64,000 nucleotides of DNA. It comes from Listeria grayi DSM 20601. GTDB lineage: Bacteria; Bacillota; Bacilli; Lactobacillales; Listeriaceae. Position numbers and translations under genes: made by a program. The stretch is taken from NCBI RefSeq assembly GCF_000148995.1, contig NZ_GL538353.1:62001-126000 (forward strand). The letters are read 5' to 3'. Positions within the stretch are counted from its first letter, which is position 1, and the number at the start of each line of letters is the position of its first letter. The notes beneath the pieces are model-generated. The model worked only from the letters and a program-made list of their open reading frames with translations, had not been told where the DNA came from and ran no database searches. Shown here one piece after another: positions 1 to 8,836 of the stretch.

Positions 1-253
<253 letters not shown>

Positions 254-266
254 GATATTTTTCTCG

Positions 267-298
267 CAAGCCAGTGTAGATCACTGGCTTGTTTTTCT
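267..298 (+). terminator. Rho-independent terminator after GH1 fragment
   Basis: A perfect 10-bp stem (CAAGCCAGTG / CACTGGCTTG) with a 5-nt loop is followed by TTTTTCT, 13 bases after the stop codon. Confidence 0.9.
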
Positions 299-318
299 AT
301 GCCGAAAAACGCTATAAT
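289..318 (+). promoter_or_regulatory. putative sigma-A promoter of the acetyltransferase gene
   Basis: TTGTTT (289-294), 18 bp, then TATAAT (313-318). The -35 overlaps the end of the preceding terminator. It is followed by an AG-rich ribosome site before the ATG at 359. Confidence 0.5.
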
Positions 319-358
319 AAACGTAATTTCGGATTGAACGAGTTGGAGGGAGTTAAGG

Positions 359-880
359 ATGGCAGGAATTTATATACGCCAAGCAAAAGAGAGAGATCTA
401 GTAGCAATCATGCAGATCATTGGAGAAGCAAAGCAGCTGCTGAAACAAGAGGGTAGTCCGCAATGGCAGGATGGCCATCCGAATGAAGAAGTGCTGATAG
501 CCGACATCGCGAGCGGTTGCTGCTATGTACTGATATGCGGAAAAAGGATAGCAGGAACAGCGACATTGCTGGAAGAAAAGGAAAAAAACTATGCGAAGAT
601 CGAAGCAGGGAGCTGGCTGAACGAGAATACTCCTTACACGACGATCCACCGTATCGCGATCTCTGCCGAGTACCGCGGAAGGCAACTGGGTCAATATTTT
701 TTCTCCAATCTTATCAGCTTATCCGTAGCGAAAGGCTGTTCGCAAGTCCGTATCGATACCCACGAATTGAATGTCCGCATGCAGCATTATATCAAGAAAT
801 TCGATTTTAGCTACCGCGGTATCATTTATGTAACACCAGATGAAAATGGAAAACGACTAGCTTATGAGTGGAATGGTTGA
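359..880 (+). CDS. GNAT family N-acetyltransferase
   Basis: This 173-residue protein has the GNAT fold. The acetyl-CoA pyrophosphate loop is visible near residues 105-112 as RGRQLGQ (canonical R/QxxGxG/A), preceded by a beta-strand with HRIAIS. Such proteins transfer an acetyl group from acetyl-CoA to a small-molecule or protein amine; the substrate is not predictable. The ATG at 359 follows a good ribosome site (TTGGAGGGAG) and the protein begins in register with the family. It has its own promoter and stands alone between the GH1 terminator and the next gene's promoter, so no operon partner is suggested. It is likely cytoplasmic. Confidence 0.85.
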   Translation: MAGIYIRQAKERDLVAIMQIIGEAKQLLKQEGSPQWQDGHPNEEVLIADIASGCCYVLICGKRIAGTATLLEEKEKNYAKIEAGSWLNENTPYTTIHRIAISAEYRGRQLGQYFFSNLISLSVAKGCSQVRIDTHELNVRMQHYIKKFDFSYRGIIYVTPDENGKRLAYEWNG

Positions 881-947
881 ACAGAAAACTAATAATGTAC
901 CGTTTTTTCCAATTTAATGAAACATATACCGGAATAGACTCTGTGCA

Positions 948-977
948 TTGAATACCGCGGTCTACATTCGCTATAAT
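948..977 (+). promoter_or_regulatory. putative sigma-A promoter of the VOC/dioxygenase-like gene
   Basis: TTGAAT (948-953), 18 bp, TATAAT (972-977), about 30 bp upstream of the ATG at 1011. It overlaps an in-frame upstream TTG at 948, which argues that translation starts at 1011 and not at 948. Confidence 0.65.
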
Positions 978-1010
978 GAAGACAGTCATAACGATTTAGG
1001 AGGGCTTCAT

Positions 1011-1853
1011 ATGGAGATTGCCGGGCTTCACCACATTACAGCGGTAACGACTGATTTAGAAAAGAATCGCTTCTTTTATGCAGAAGTATTAGGACTTCGA
1101 ACCGTGAAAGAAGCAGACGAGTCAGAGAAATTCATTTATTATGGGGATGCGTTAGGGACACCGGGGACGTTAGTTGCATTTGTCGAAGAAAAGGAAGCGC
1201 TACCAACTATATTCGGAAGAAATCAAATTTCTGTCATCGGTTTTACAGTACCATCCAAAGCTTCACTCGTTTATTTTGGTAAGCGCTTTAACGAATATGA
1301 TATTTCATACCAATCCATTACCGAATACGGCCGGGAAGGGATTTCTCTGTGCGATCCCGATGGGTTGAGAGTGCATCTGATCGTTGCAGAAAATGAACTG
1401 CTACGGCCTGTGCACCAACTTTGGGAAGAAAGTCCGATACCTCTTGAATATCAGATTTTGGGACTGGGCCCGGTGCGATTTTCCATTTTCAAAAAAATGC
1501 GAACGGATGATATGCTCGTGAAATTATTTGGTTATATACGCAAAGGGGCCTACGAGGAGGATGAGAAATATCTTACTGTTTTTCAAAGCGGACCGGCTAG
1601 TGAAATCCATGTAGAATCGCGGCCGGATTTGAGTGTGCAGCCAATTGGAGCGGGAGCAGTCAGCCATATCGCTTTTCGCACTTCCAATGAAGCATCGTTA
1701 GAACAATGGCAGGCCTATTTGAAAAAGAAAAAAATCAAACATTCCGAAATCAAAGATCATGGCGCATTTCAGTCGATCTATTTTAAAGAAACGCATGGCT
1801 TGCTGATCGAGATCGCTACCGCTACGCCGGGATTTGGCTTGGAAGCAAATTAA
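1011..1853 (+). CDS. VOC-family ring-cleaving dioxygenase-like protein (MhqO/CatE type)
   Basis: The 280-residue product has two vicinal-oxygen-chelate modules. The first begins MEIAGLHHITAVTTD with the metal-ligand histidine in GLHHIT; the second begins near residue 215 with AVSHIAFRT; a Glu ligand is expected near the end (LLIEIATATPGF). Proteins of this type (B. subtilis MhqA/E/O family) bind Fe(II) or Mn(II) and act in thiol-dependent or ring-cleaving detoxification of quinones and catechols (family knowledge). The start is set at ATG 1011 because it follows TTAGGAGGG at 6-9 nt and lies downstream of a clear promoter; a longer reading frame starting from TTG 948 would overlap the promoter. 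It is monocistronic as far as can be seen. The exact substrate is unknown. Confidence 0.85.
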   Translation: MEIAGLHHITAVTTDLEKNRFFYAEVLGLRTVKEADESEKFIYYGDALGTPGTLVAFVEEKEALPTIFGRNQISVIGFTVPSKASLVYFGKRFNEYDISYQSITEYGREGISLCDPDGLRVHLIVAENELLRPVHQLWEESPIPLEYQILGLGPVRFSIFKKMRTDDMLVKLFGYIRKGAYEEDEKYLTVFQSGPASEIHVESRPDLSVQPIGAGAVSHIAFRTSNEASLEQWQAYLKKKKIKHSEIKDHGAFQSIYFKETHGLLIEIATATPGFGLEAN

Positions 1854-1856
1854 GGC

Positions 1857-1885
1857 TTATCAATTTATTTCCTTCATGATACAAT
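1857..1885 (+). promoter_or_regulatory. putative promoter of the histidine phosphatase gene
   Basis: TTATCA (1857-1862), 17 bp, TACAAT (1880-1885), just after the preceding stop codon and 15 bp before the AAGGAGGAAG ribosome site. Confidence 0.45.
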
Positions 1886-1916
1886 TTAAAAGACAGTATG
1901 AAGGAGGAAGTACGGA

Positions 1917-2543
1917 TTGGATAAAAAAGTATTGCGATTCTATTTTATAAGACACGGAAAAACGGAATGGAATATTTCCAGACAAATGCAGGGCTGGGGA
2001 GATTCGCCGTTAGTAGAAGAAGGGATCAACGGCGCAAAAGCTGTTGGCGACATTCTTCGAGATATACCATTTGAAGCCGTTTATACGAGTACAAGTAAAC
2101 GTACACAAGATACAGCTAATTTGATCACGAACGAAAAATATCCGCTTCACCCACTTGAAGAACTGCGCGAAATGCACTTCGGAACTTGGGAAGGCGTTTC
2201 GATCTTGGATCTGGACCGCGACTTTCCAGAAGAACGAGAGATCTTCATGACGGATGCGGCGGCTTACACTGCAGAAGTAAACGGCGGCGAAACGTTCTAT
2301 GAACTGGCTGACCGTGTGCGCGGCGGCTTGGAAAAAATAGTCGCTAACCATGAGGAAGGCAATATTTTGATCGTTTCCCATGGCATGACACTCTCCTTAC
2401 TACTGCATCTATTGGCAGGCGGTGGCGTAGAGGATTATCGTACAAAAGCTGCCCGCATCTTGAATACGAGCGTAAGTGTTGTCTGCTATGAAGACGGCAA
2501 GTATGAGGTCGAGGCGCTTAATCAGGTGGAGCATTTAGTATAA
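1917..2543 (+). CDS. histidine phosphatase family protein (phosphoglycerate mutase-like)
   Basis: The 208-residue protein carries the family signature near the N-terminus, FIRHGKTEWN, in which the His is phosphorylated during catalysis. It also has the second conserved His in IVSHGMTLS (about residue 158) and a central acidic region with ELREMHFGTWEG that carries the proton-donor Glu. It could be a cofactor-dependent phosphoglycerate mutase homologue, but small cytoplasmic members of this group are mostly broad or specialised phosphatases. The start is a TTG at 1917, placed 6-8 nt after AAGGAGGAAG, with no ATG nearby in frame. It is monocistronic, with its own promoter and a shared bidirectional terminator. 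Confidence 0.88.
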   Translation: MDKKVLRFYFIRHGKTEWNISRQMQGWGDSPLVEEGINGAKAVGDILRDIPFEAVYTSTSKRTQDTANLITNEKYPLHPLEELREMHFGTWEGVSILDLDRDFPEEREIFMTDAAAYTAEVNGGETFYELADRVRGGLEKIVANHEEGNILIVSHGMTLSLLLHLLAGGGVEDYRTKAARILNTSVSVVCYEDGKYEVEALNQVEHLV

Positions 2544-2580
2544 AAAAAGCTTGAGATATTTTTCTGTCTCAAGCTTTTTT
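2544..2580. terminator. bidirectional terminator between convergent genes
   Basis: A-rich run, then AAGCTTGAGA / TCTCAAGCTT stem with TATTTTTCTG loop and a T-run. It serves the phosphatase gene (+) and the GH1 gene (-) that ends at 2586. Confidence 0.88.
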
Positions 2581-2585
2581 CTAAC

Positions 2586-4046
<1,461 letters not shown>

Positions 4047-4095
4047 TTACTATTTAATTTTAAAGTATAATCTTTTAAAAAGACAGCAAAAAACT

Positions 4096-4141
4096 AAAAA
4101 AAACAAGAAAAAAACGGGAAACCGCTTTTTCTTGTTTTTTT
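4096..4141 (-). terminator. terminator after the HAD phosphatase gene
   Basis: An inverted repeat AAAACAAGAAAAA / TTTTTCTTGTTTT with A- and T-runs at either end. It can work on both strands and separates the HAD gene from the GH1 gene. Confidence 0.8.
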
Positions 4142-4143
4142 GG

Positions 4144-4965
4144 TTAGTGGTTATTCAAAATAAAGTCTTCAAATACTTTGGCTACGCCGCTTTCGTTATT
4201 GGTAGTCGTTACATGGTTAGCCAACTCTTTAATAGCAGGAATGGCATTTCCCATCGCAACGCCCAGACCGGCGTATTCGATCATGGTCGTATCGTTTTCG
4301 TGATCGCCGATAGCGATGACTTCGGATTGTTTGATGCCAAGTGTTTCTGCTAACAGCTTGACAGCATTGCCTTTGCTCGCTTGTTTATTCAATACTTCCA
4401 AATAGAAAGAAGCACTGCGGACTAGATTGTATTTCTCGCGGAATTCATCACTGAGTTTCGCAATACCTGCTTCTAGTGTAGGGCCTTCATCGATAAACAT
4501 CGCCTTCGACATCAAAAAGTCTTCGGGGATATTCTCAATGTCTTCGATCAAGAGCTGACTATTCGTTAGGTAAGCTTCAACGATCGTATACTTACCGACA
4601 TGACGATTTGGTGTGTAGATGAATTTATCATCAAAGAAATGCATATGTAAGTTTATATCCTTACTAGTTTGATAAATTTCTTCCAGATCTTCTTTTGTCA
4701 GCGTCAAATGAGAAATAACTTCTTTTGTAAAGGTGTCTTGAATGAGGGCGCCGTTAAAAGTGATGACATAATCGCCTTCTTCGCGAAGTTCCAGATCACT
4801 TAGATACTGGGCCACGCCAACAAGCGGACGACCGGTACAAAGAACGACTTTTACACCCATCGCTTTTGCTTTGCGGATCGCTTGTTTTACTTCCGTTGTA
4901 ATTTCATGAGCATCATTCAGCAAGGTTCCATCAATATCGATTGCTACTAATTTATACACTATCAT
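4144..4965 (-). CDS. Cof-type HAD-IIB family hydrolase (sugar phosphatase type)
   Basis: The 273-residue product has the haloacid dehalogenase core. Motif I is VAIDIDGTLL at the N-terminus with the nucleophile Asp and acid Asp, motif II is VLCTGRP with the Thr, and motif IV near residue 218 is IAIGDHENDTTMIEYAG. The cap between motifs II and III is the IIB (Cof) type. These enzymes dephosphorylate sugar phosphates or nucleotide-like phosphates in the cytoplasm; substrates overlap widely and cannot be named here. AAAAGGGG lies 4-6 nt before the ATG. A terminator behind it makes it monocistronic despite the GH1 gene downstream. Confidence 0.9.
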   Translation of the reverse strand: MIVYKLVAIDIDGTLLNDAHEITTEVKQAIRKAKAMGVKVVLCTGRPLVGVAQYLSDLELREEGDYVITFNGALIQDTFTKEVISHLTLTKEDLEEIYQTSKDINLHMHFFDDKFIYTPNRHVGKYTIVEAYLTNSQLLIEDIENIPEDFLMSKAMFIDEGPTLEAGIAKLSDEFREKYNLVRSASFYLEVLNKQASKGNAVKLLAETLGIKQSEVIAIGDHENDTTMIEYAGLGVAMGNAIPAIKELANHVTTTNNESGVAKVFEDFILNNH

Positions 4966-5065
4966 AACCCCTTTTTACTAAATTTCTCCTCTAGTATAGC
5001 ATAGATATTGAAACTAAATGTGATTTGTGTCAAGATGGAGGAAACTGGAAGAAAAGAGTGAAAGA

Positions 5066-5503
5066 ATGAAGTGGCATTATCATATTCAATTTTTAAACAA
5101 CCAAACAAGAGCTATTTTTGAAACGATCAATGAACAATTAGAGCTGGACAAGGCAAGAGTTTCGGCGATCGAACAGGCACTGGAAGCAGATAACCGCAAT
5201 GAATTTATCATTGCTGTCAAGGACAACGACGAAAACCCAGTAGGTCTGCTTTTCATAACTGCTGATACGCCTGCCGATAAAGTATGGACGATCGATAGCT
5301 TTGCGCTCGTTCCTGAAGTACAGAAACAAGGATTGGGCCGTTTGCTGAATCAAACAATCGCAGAATGGGCAGCAGATAGCGGAGCAAATGCATTGCAGAT
5401 CAAACTTGCAAAAACAGAGACAGAGGCAGCAGCGTTTCTTACGCATATTGGTTATCAAGTAAAAGCAGATGCAGAGATCGTAACGTTTCAGCTGACAGTT
5501 TGA
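5066..5503 (+). CDS. GNAT family N-acetyltransferase
   Basis: The 145-residue protein has the acetyl-CoA loop QKQGLGRLLNQ (canonical Q/RxxGxG) in its central part, preceded by the strand IDSFALVPE. The substrate is unknown. An in-frame GTG at 5027 would add 13 Lys/Glu/Arg-rich residues with no good ribosome site. The ATG at 5066 gives the length and N-terminus usual for the family and is chosen here, although its own ribosome site (GAAGAAAAGAG) is also only moderate. It is divergent from the HAD gene across a short AT-rich intergenic region and is followed by a terminator. Confidence 0.82.
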   Translation: MKWHYHIQFLNNQTRAIFETINEQLELDKARVSAIEQALEADNRNEFIIAVKDNDENPVGLLFITADTPADKVWTIDSFALVPEVQKQGLGRLLNQTIAEWAADSGANALQIKLAKTETEAAAFLTHIGYQVKADAEIVTFQLTV

Positions 5504-5515
5504 TGTCGTTAAAAG

Positions 5516-5542
5516 AGTTGGGAGAAATTCCCGGCTTTTTTT
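5516..5542 (+). terminator. terminator after GNAT gene
   Basis: GTTGGGA / TTCCCGGC stem (with G-T pairs), GAAA loop and a T7 tail. Confidence 0.75.
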
Positions 5543-5806
5543 ATGCAAGAAATGCGGCGTTTGTGCAATAAAAATTTGTAATTTTTAAGTCAAAAAAACA
5601 AATTTCTTTTATAAAATGGATAAATAAATGGTTAAAATGTTGATTTTGAGCCAAAAAAGCAATTTCATAGCGATTACCTACTTTTTAAAATATGAAAAAT
5701 ATATGGCGAAACCCCTGCCACTTGCTTGTTTTGAGCAAACGCAAGTCTATCGCAACCCATGTTCTATCTGTAAGATAGAAATATAGATGCAGGGGGTTGA
5801 TAATAG
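5543..5806. other. AT-rich intergenic region with two inverted repeats before the Crp/Fnr pair
   Basis: There is no gene in these 264 bases. The first half is A/T-rich. Two inverted repeats follow: ACTTGC (5720-5725) with GCAAGT (5741-5746), and a perfect TTCTATC-TGTAA-GATAGAA (5762-5780) just before the ribosome site AGGGGG of the regulator at 5807. The second could be an autoregulatory operator or a small leader hairpin. No canonical PrfA-box or Fnr-box was found by eye. Confidence 0.5.
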
Positions 5807-6481
5807 TTGGACTTTTTTGAGATGCAGCAATTTATTACCGCCGATAAAAGTATAATCGAATATATTCTGCATAAAGTTAGAGGCAAAGCCATCCGGTACA
5901 AGAGAAGAAACCGTCTATACTTGCAAAAAGAGAAAATGTATATCGTTTCAGAAGGAGTCTTTATCCGAAAAGTCGGTGGGAGACAAAAAACGGGAGTAGA
6001 ATTTCTGGATGACAGCACAGTACTATTAGAATATTTTTATCGAACGATAGATTCTGAGATCATTGCACTTACAGCCAGTGAAGTTATTGAATTAGATGCC
6101 AATGAAGTTATTGATGTCCTAGAAAAAGGGGAAGTACTCTCTGTCCTATTGTTTTATATTTTGGAACAGAGCTTGATAAACAGATATTATTTTGAGCGGC
6201 AATTTGATTTTTCATGCGGCGATCGAGTTGCGCTGTTTTTAAAAGAAGCCGCCAGAAGATTTGGGAAGAAAGCGGAGCAGGGGGTGCTGCTACCTAAGTT
6301 TTTAACGATCCAGCTGATTGCTTCATATTGTTGCTGTTCCCGCGGAATCGTTGCAGAGACGCTGAATCTTTTTCGGCGGCAAGAATTGCTGAGCCAATAT
6401 GAAAGTTACTGGTATATCCACGACATCGAAGCTTTTCATCATGCCACAGATAGAAATACTGAAGTATCTCCGATTATATAA
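5807..6481 (+). CDS. Crp/Fnr family transcriptional regulator (first of a tandem pair)
   Basis: This 224-residue protein has an N-terminal cyclic-nucleotide-binding-like beta-roll (about residues 20-110) and a C-terminal winged helix with LTIQLIASYCCCSRGIVAETLNLF as the recognition region (about 165-190). The layout resembles the many PrfA-like Crp/Fnr paralogues found in Listeria (family knowledge). A CCC triple cysteine sits inside the helix-turn-helix, which is unusual. The start is a TTG at 5807 after AGGGGGTTGATAATAG; no ATG is well placed. A second Crp/Fnr gene follows 18 bases later and is probably co-transcribed. Target genes and effector are unknown. Confidence 0.78.
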   Translation: MDFFEMQQFITADKSIIEYILHKVRGKAIRYKRRNRLYLQKEKMYIVSEGVFIRKVGGRQKTGVEFLDDSTVLLEYFYRTIDSEIIALTASEVIELDANEVIDVLEKGEVLSVLLFYILEQSLINRYYFERQFDFSCGDRVALFLKEAARRFGKKAEQGVLLPKFLTIQLIASYCCCSRGIVAETLNLFRRQELLSQYESYWYIHDIEAFHHATDRNTEVSPII

Positions 6482-6499
6482 AAAGTGAGGCGAATGAAA

Positions 6500-7063
6500 A
6501 TGAAAAACAACAAATTGAAGGTCTATAAAAATAATCAAGAAATCTGCGAAACAGGCAATTTTATGATCGTGGAGGGAATGATAGTCCGCCATACCAGTGA
6601 TCAGCTCATCAACATCATCAAAGAGGGTGAGATCCTTTTTGACGATGCAGAATTTTTGTGTCCGATTTTTCATTATAAAGCAAAGGGAAATGTTGTCTTA
6701 TTGGAAATCGGGGATACGTTTATCCTGCAATCATACGAGATGCTGAAAAAAGAAGCAGAACAAGCCGTGATGAAAAAGATCGAAAACAAGATCAAGATCA
6801 TGTCATTATCGGCAGAAGAACGAATCAAAGACTTTTTTATTCAAGTTGGAGAAGAAATCGGAATCAAGGAAGATAGCAGCTGCACGATCCCGGCGATTTT
6901 TACGCAAGAGGAGATCGCGAAGTATACCTTCGTTACAAGGGAATATTTGAATGTTATTTTGAAGCGGTTCTGCAAGGTTGGACTGCTAGAAGCTACTAGG
7001 CAGAAATGGATTATTTTATTTTGGGAGAAGTGGACAGAGAAAGAAATGGTCAAAAACAACTAG
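6500..7063 (+). CDS. Crp/Fnr family transcriptional regulator (second of a tandem pair)
   Basis: The 187-residue product has a shortened N-terminal beta-roll and a C-terminal Crp-type winged helix: AEERIKDFF, then FTQEEIAKYTFVTREYLNVILKRF, which aligns with the DNA-recognition helix of the family. It is shorter than a typical Crp protein (about 220-230), the deficit being in the effector domain. The start at ATG 6500 is preferred over GTG 6485 and ATG 6494 because GTGAGG then stands 9 nt upstream. Together with the preceding gene it forms a two-regulator operon that ends in a strong terminator; heterologous partnership or sequential duplication is possible. Effector and targets are unknown. 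Confidence 0.75.
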   Translation: MKNNKLKVYKNNQEICETGNFMIVEGMIVRHTSDQLINIIKEGEILFDDAEFLCPIFHYKAKGNVVLLEIGDTFILQSYEMLKKEAEQAVMKKIENKIKIMSLSAEERIKDFFIQVGEEIGIKEDSSCTIPAIFTQEEIAKYTFVTREYLNVILKRFCKVGLLEATRQKWIILFWEKWTEKEMVKNN

Positions 7064-7070
7064 TGAAAAC

Positions 7071-7115
7071 AGAGAAAAAACCGAGAAGATAATCGATCTT
7101 TCCGGTTTTTCTCTT
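7071..7115. terminator. bidirectional terminator
   Basis: AGAGAAAAAACCG-AGAAGAT / GATCTTTCCGGTTTTTCTCT hairpin with an A-rich 5' arm and T-rich 3' arm. It lies between the Crp/Fnr pair (+) and the 78-residue gene (-). Confidence 0.8.
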
Positions 7116-7122
7116 CTAATCA

Positions 7123-7359
7123 TCAATGGAATTTGATAGTACCTAAAAACGTCAATATTTTATTATAATCGATATTGTTGAGGGTATTAAATTGCGCTTC
7201 TTCTAACTGGTTGAACTGCTCGATCAGATAGTAGGCAGTAAGATAGCGAGTCAGCATCATTTTACTGGCAGCAACGTCATTATTTTCTTCTGGCTGAAAT
7301 CCCGCAATAACATGATAGGCAAATTTCTCTGGATCGATATAGATTTTCTTTGTTTCCAT
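7123..7359 (-). CDS. small protein of unknown function downstream of the MFS permease
   Basis: The 78-residue protein is hydrophilic, with no signal peptide or membrane segment. It starts METKKIYIDPEKFAYHVIAG and has a central helical stretch LTRYLTAYYLIEQFNQLEE. I do not recognise the family. It lies 17 bases after the MFS permease stop on the same strand, has its own AAAAAGGGGG ribosome site, and precedes a terminator, so it is almost certainly the last gene of the permease operon. That position suggests a role linked to the glycoside locus (for example a small accessory or regulatory protein), but nothing in the sequence proves it. Confidence 0.75.
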   Translation of the reverse strand: METKKIYIDPEKFAYHVIAGFQPEENNDVAASKMMLTRYLTAYYLIEQFNQLEEAQFNTLNNIDYNKILTFLGTIKFH

Positions 7360-7376
7360 ATCATAAGTCCCCCTTT

Positions 7377-8639
7377 TTATTTCACAATAACTTCTTTTAT
7401 CGTTTGTTCCTCTAGAGATGCTTTATAGCGAGGATCTTCAGGAATAGTATACAAAATAATGATCCCCAAGATCACAAAGATTGAAACTCCACCAAAAAAC
7501 GCATACCAGCTGCCGATTCCAAGCAGCATGGGAGCGAGCATTGGGATCAGCACGCCTTGTAGGTTATTAGCCGATGCCATAATCCCAACGTCTTTACCAG
7601 CATTATCCATGTTTGGTAGTACGCGCATTACAAGTGCGGCATCAGAGGAATTGAATAAGCCAAAACCTAGAGCGACCATAACGGATCCGATGACTACGAT
7701 CGGTATAGAAGTTGCCATCATATCAAACAGAAGTCCAATGATAATAAAGATCGCTCCCATGCAAATGAAAGGACGTTGTTTTTTGAATTTGTCGCTCAAT
7801 ATGCCGCCGACAATGCTCATCATGGCAGTAAAAAAGAGAGCAGCGATATTGATCAAAGAAACCACATGTCCTGCTTCATCGCCAGACATACCAAGCCGCT
7901 TGGCCAACATGATAGTCAAATAAGCGGTACTTCCATATCCCATCAAAACAAAGATTTTAAGAAAAATCGCTTTGGTATAGTTAGGGTATTTTCGTGGACT
8001 AGGATAAATAGAGGATAAAGTTCGAATCAATGACTTTTTAGCATGAGGGACAGGATTAGCTGGTGTATCTCGAATCAATAGGCATGTAATAACTGGACCG
8101 GCGATTCCCATGATCGCAAGTAGAATCCATAGGAAAGCGGGGTAATCTTTATTTAGCAATGCCGCCAAGATCATACCGAACAATACGCCCAATGGTTGAA
8201 CGATGCCTATTAGTCCGGAGTAAGAAGCACGTTTGGAGACAGGCACTTGGTCGGGCATCAATCCAGCAAAGGAAGCGCCTGCGATATTATAGAAAAATTG
8301 CACGATGATCCAGCCGATGATCACATAGAGAATCGAATGGCTCAGCCCCATTAGCAGCATGCCGATCGCTCCAAGCACCCCACCAATCACCAGCCACGTT
8401 TTTCGGCGACCGAATGCAAGTCTGGTTCGGTCGCCAAGAGCGCCGCCGATCGGAGGACCAAAAATAGCGAATACAGTACCAAATGCGGAACATAGACCAA
8501 ATGTTGTCGTGTAATTCTCTGAATCAAGATTGATAACTCGAACGCTTAATAATACAAGCGCCGGCGTAAGAAGTGCGACAGAAAGGAATGTATAGCCGAT
8601 AATGACAGCAGTTACTAAACGTTTATAATTTGTTTTCAT
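7377..8639 (-). CDS. MFS transporter, probable sugar/glycoside importer
   Basis: The 420-residue protein has about twelve hydrophobic membrane segments. The loop 2-3 signature near residues 64-80 reads IGGALGDRTRLAFGRR, a form of MFS motif A also seen in sugar:cation symporter-like MFS proteins. The ATG is preceded by GAGGGGAACCT. The gene runs away from the AraC regulator on the same strand and is preceded by a cre-like site. The divergent operon beyond the regulator encodes a phospho-beta-glucosidase, a ROK kinase and a MupG-like enzyme, so the likely cargo is an unphosphorylated disaccharide or glycoside that the kinase then phosphorylates (inference). Drug efflux is the main alternative and cannot be excluded from sequence. 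Confidence 0.85.
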   Translation of the reverse strand: MKTNYKRLVTAVIIGYTFLSVALLTPALVLLSVRVINLDSENYTTTFGLCSAFGTVFAIFGPPIGGALGDRTRLAFGRRKTWLVIGGVLGAIGMLLMGLSHSILYVIIGWIIVQFFYNIAGASFAGLMPDQVPVSKRASYSGLIGIVQPLGVLFGMILAALLNKDYPAFLWILLAIMGIAGPVITCLLIRDTPANPVPHAKKSLIRTLSSIYPSPRKYPNYTKAIFLKIFVLMGYGSTAYLTIMLAKRLGMSGDEAGHVVSLINIAALFFTAMMSIVGGILSDKFKKQRPFICMGAIFIIIGLLFDMMATSIPIVVIGSVMVALGFGLFNSSDAALVMRVLPNMDNAGKDVGIMASANNLQGVLIPMLAPMLLGIGSWYAFFGGVSIFVILGIIILYTIPEDPRYKASLEEQTIKEVIVK

Positions 8640-8668
8640 AGGTTCCCCTCATTTCTAAATTTAATAAA

Positions 8669-8682
8669 ATCAAGCGCTTACA
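8669..8682 (-). promoter_or_regulatory. cre-like site upstream of the MFS permease
   Basis: On the minus strand the site reads TGTAAGCGCTTGAT, matching the CcpA cre consensus TGWAANCGNTNWCA at all but the last three-base tail. It lies 30 bp upstream of the permease start, implying glucose repression (inference). Confidence 0.6.
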
Positions 8683-8836
8683 AAATGGCCAGCAAAGAAT
8701 ACCGATTTTGATGTGCGAGTGACGATTATCAAAAATAGCTTATAGCAAAAACGAGGAGATTTCTAATAGAAAATCCAGTGTTTTATTAAAGAAGTTAGAA
8801 ACTTGAAAAAATTCCAGTCGATACTGGATCGATCAG

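Noticed and set aside
948-1010. Upstream TTG start for the VOC/dioxygenase gene
   Set aside because: The TTG overlaps the -35 of a good promoter, and ATG 1011 has a strong ribosome site and the family-typical N-terminus.
2010-2381. Open frame of 123 codons on the minus strand inside the histidine phosphatase gene
   Set aside because: It is antisense to a gene with full family motifs, lacks a ribosome site and its translation resembles no protein.
5543-5806. PrfA box upstream of the Crp/Fnr pair
   Set aside because: The closest sequence (TTAAAATGTTGA) is not a TTAACANNTGTTAA palindrome.
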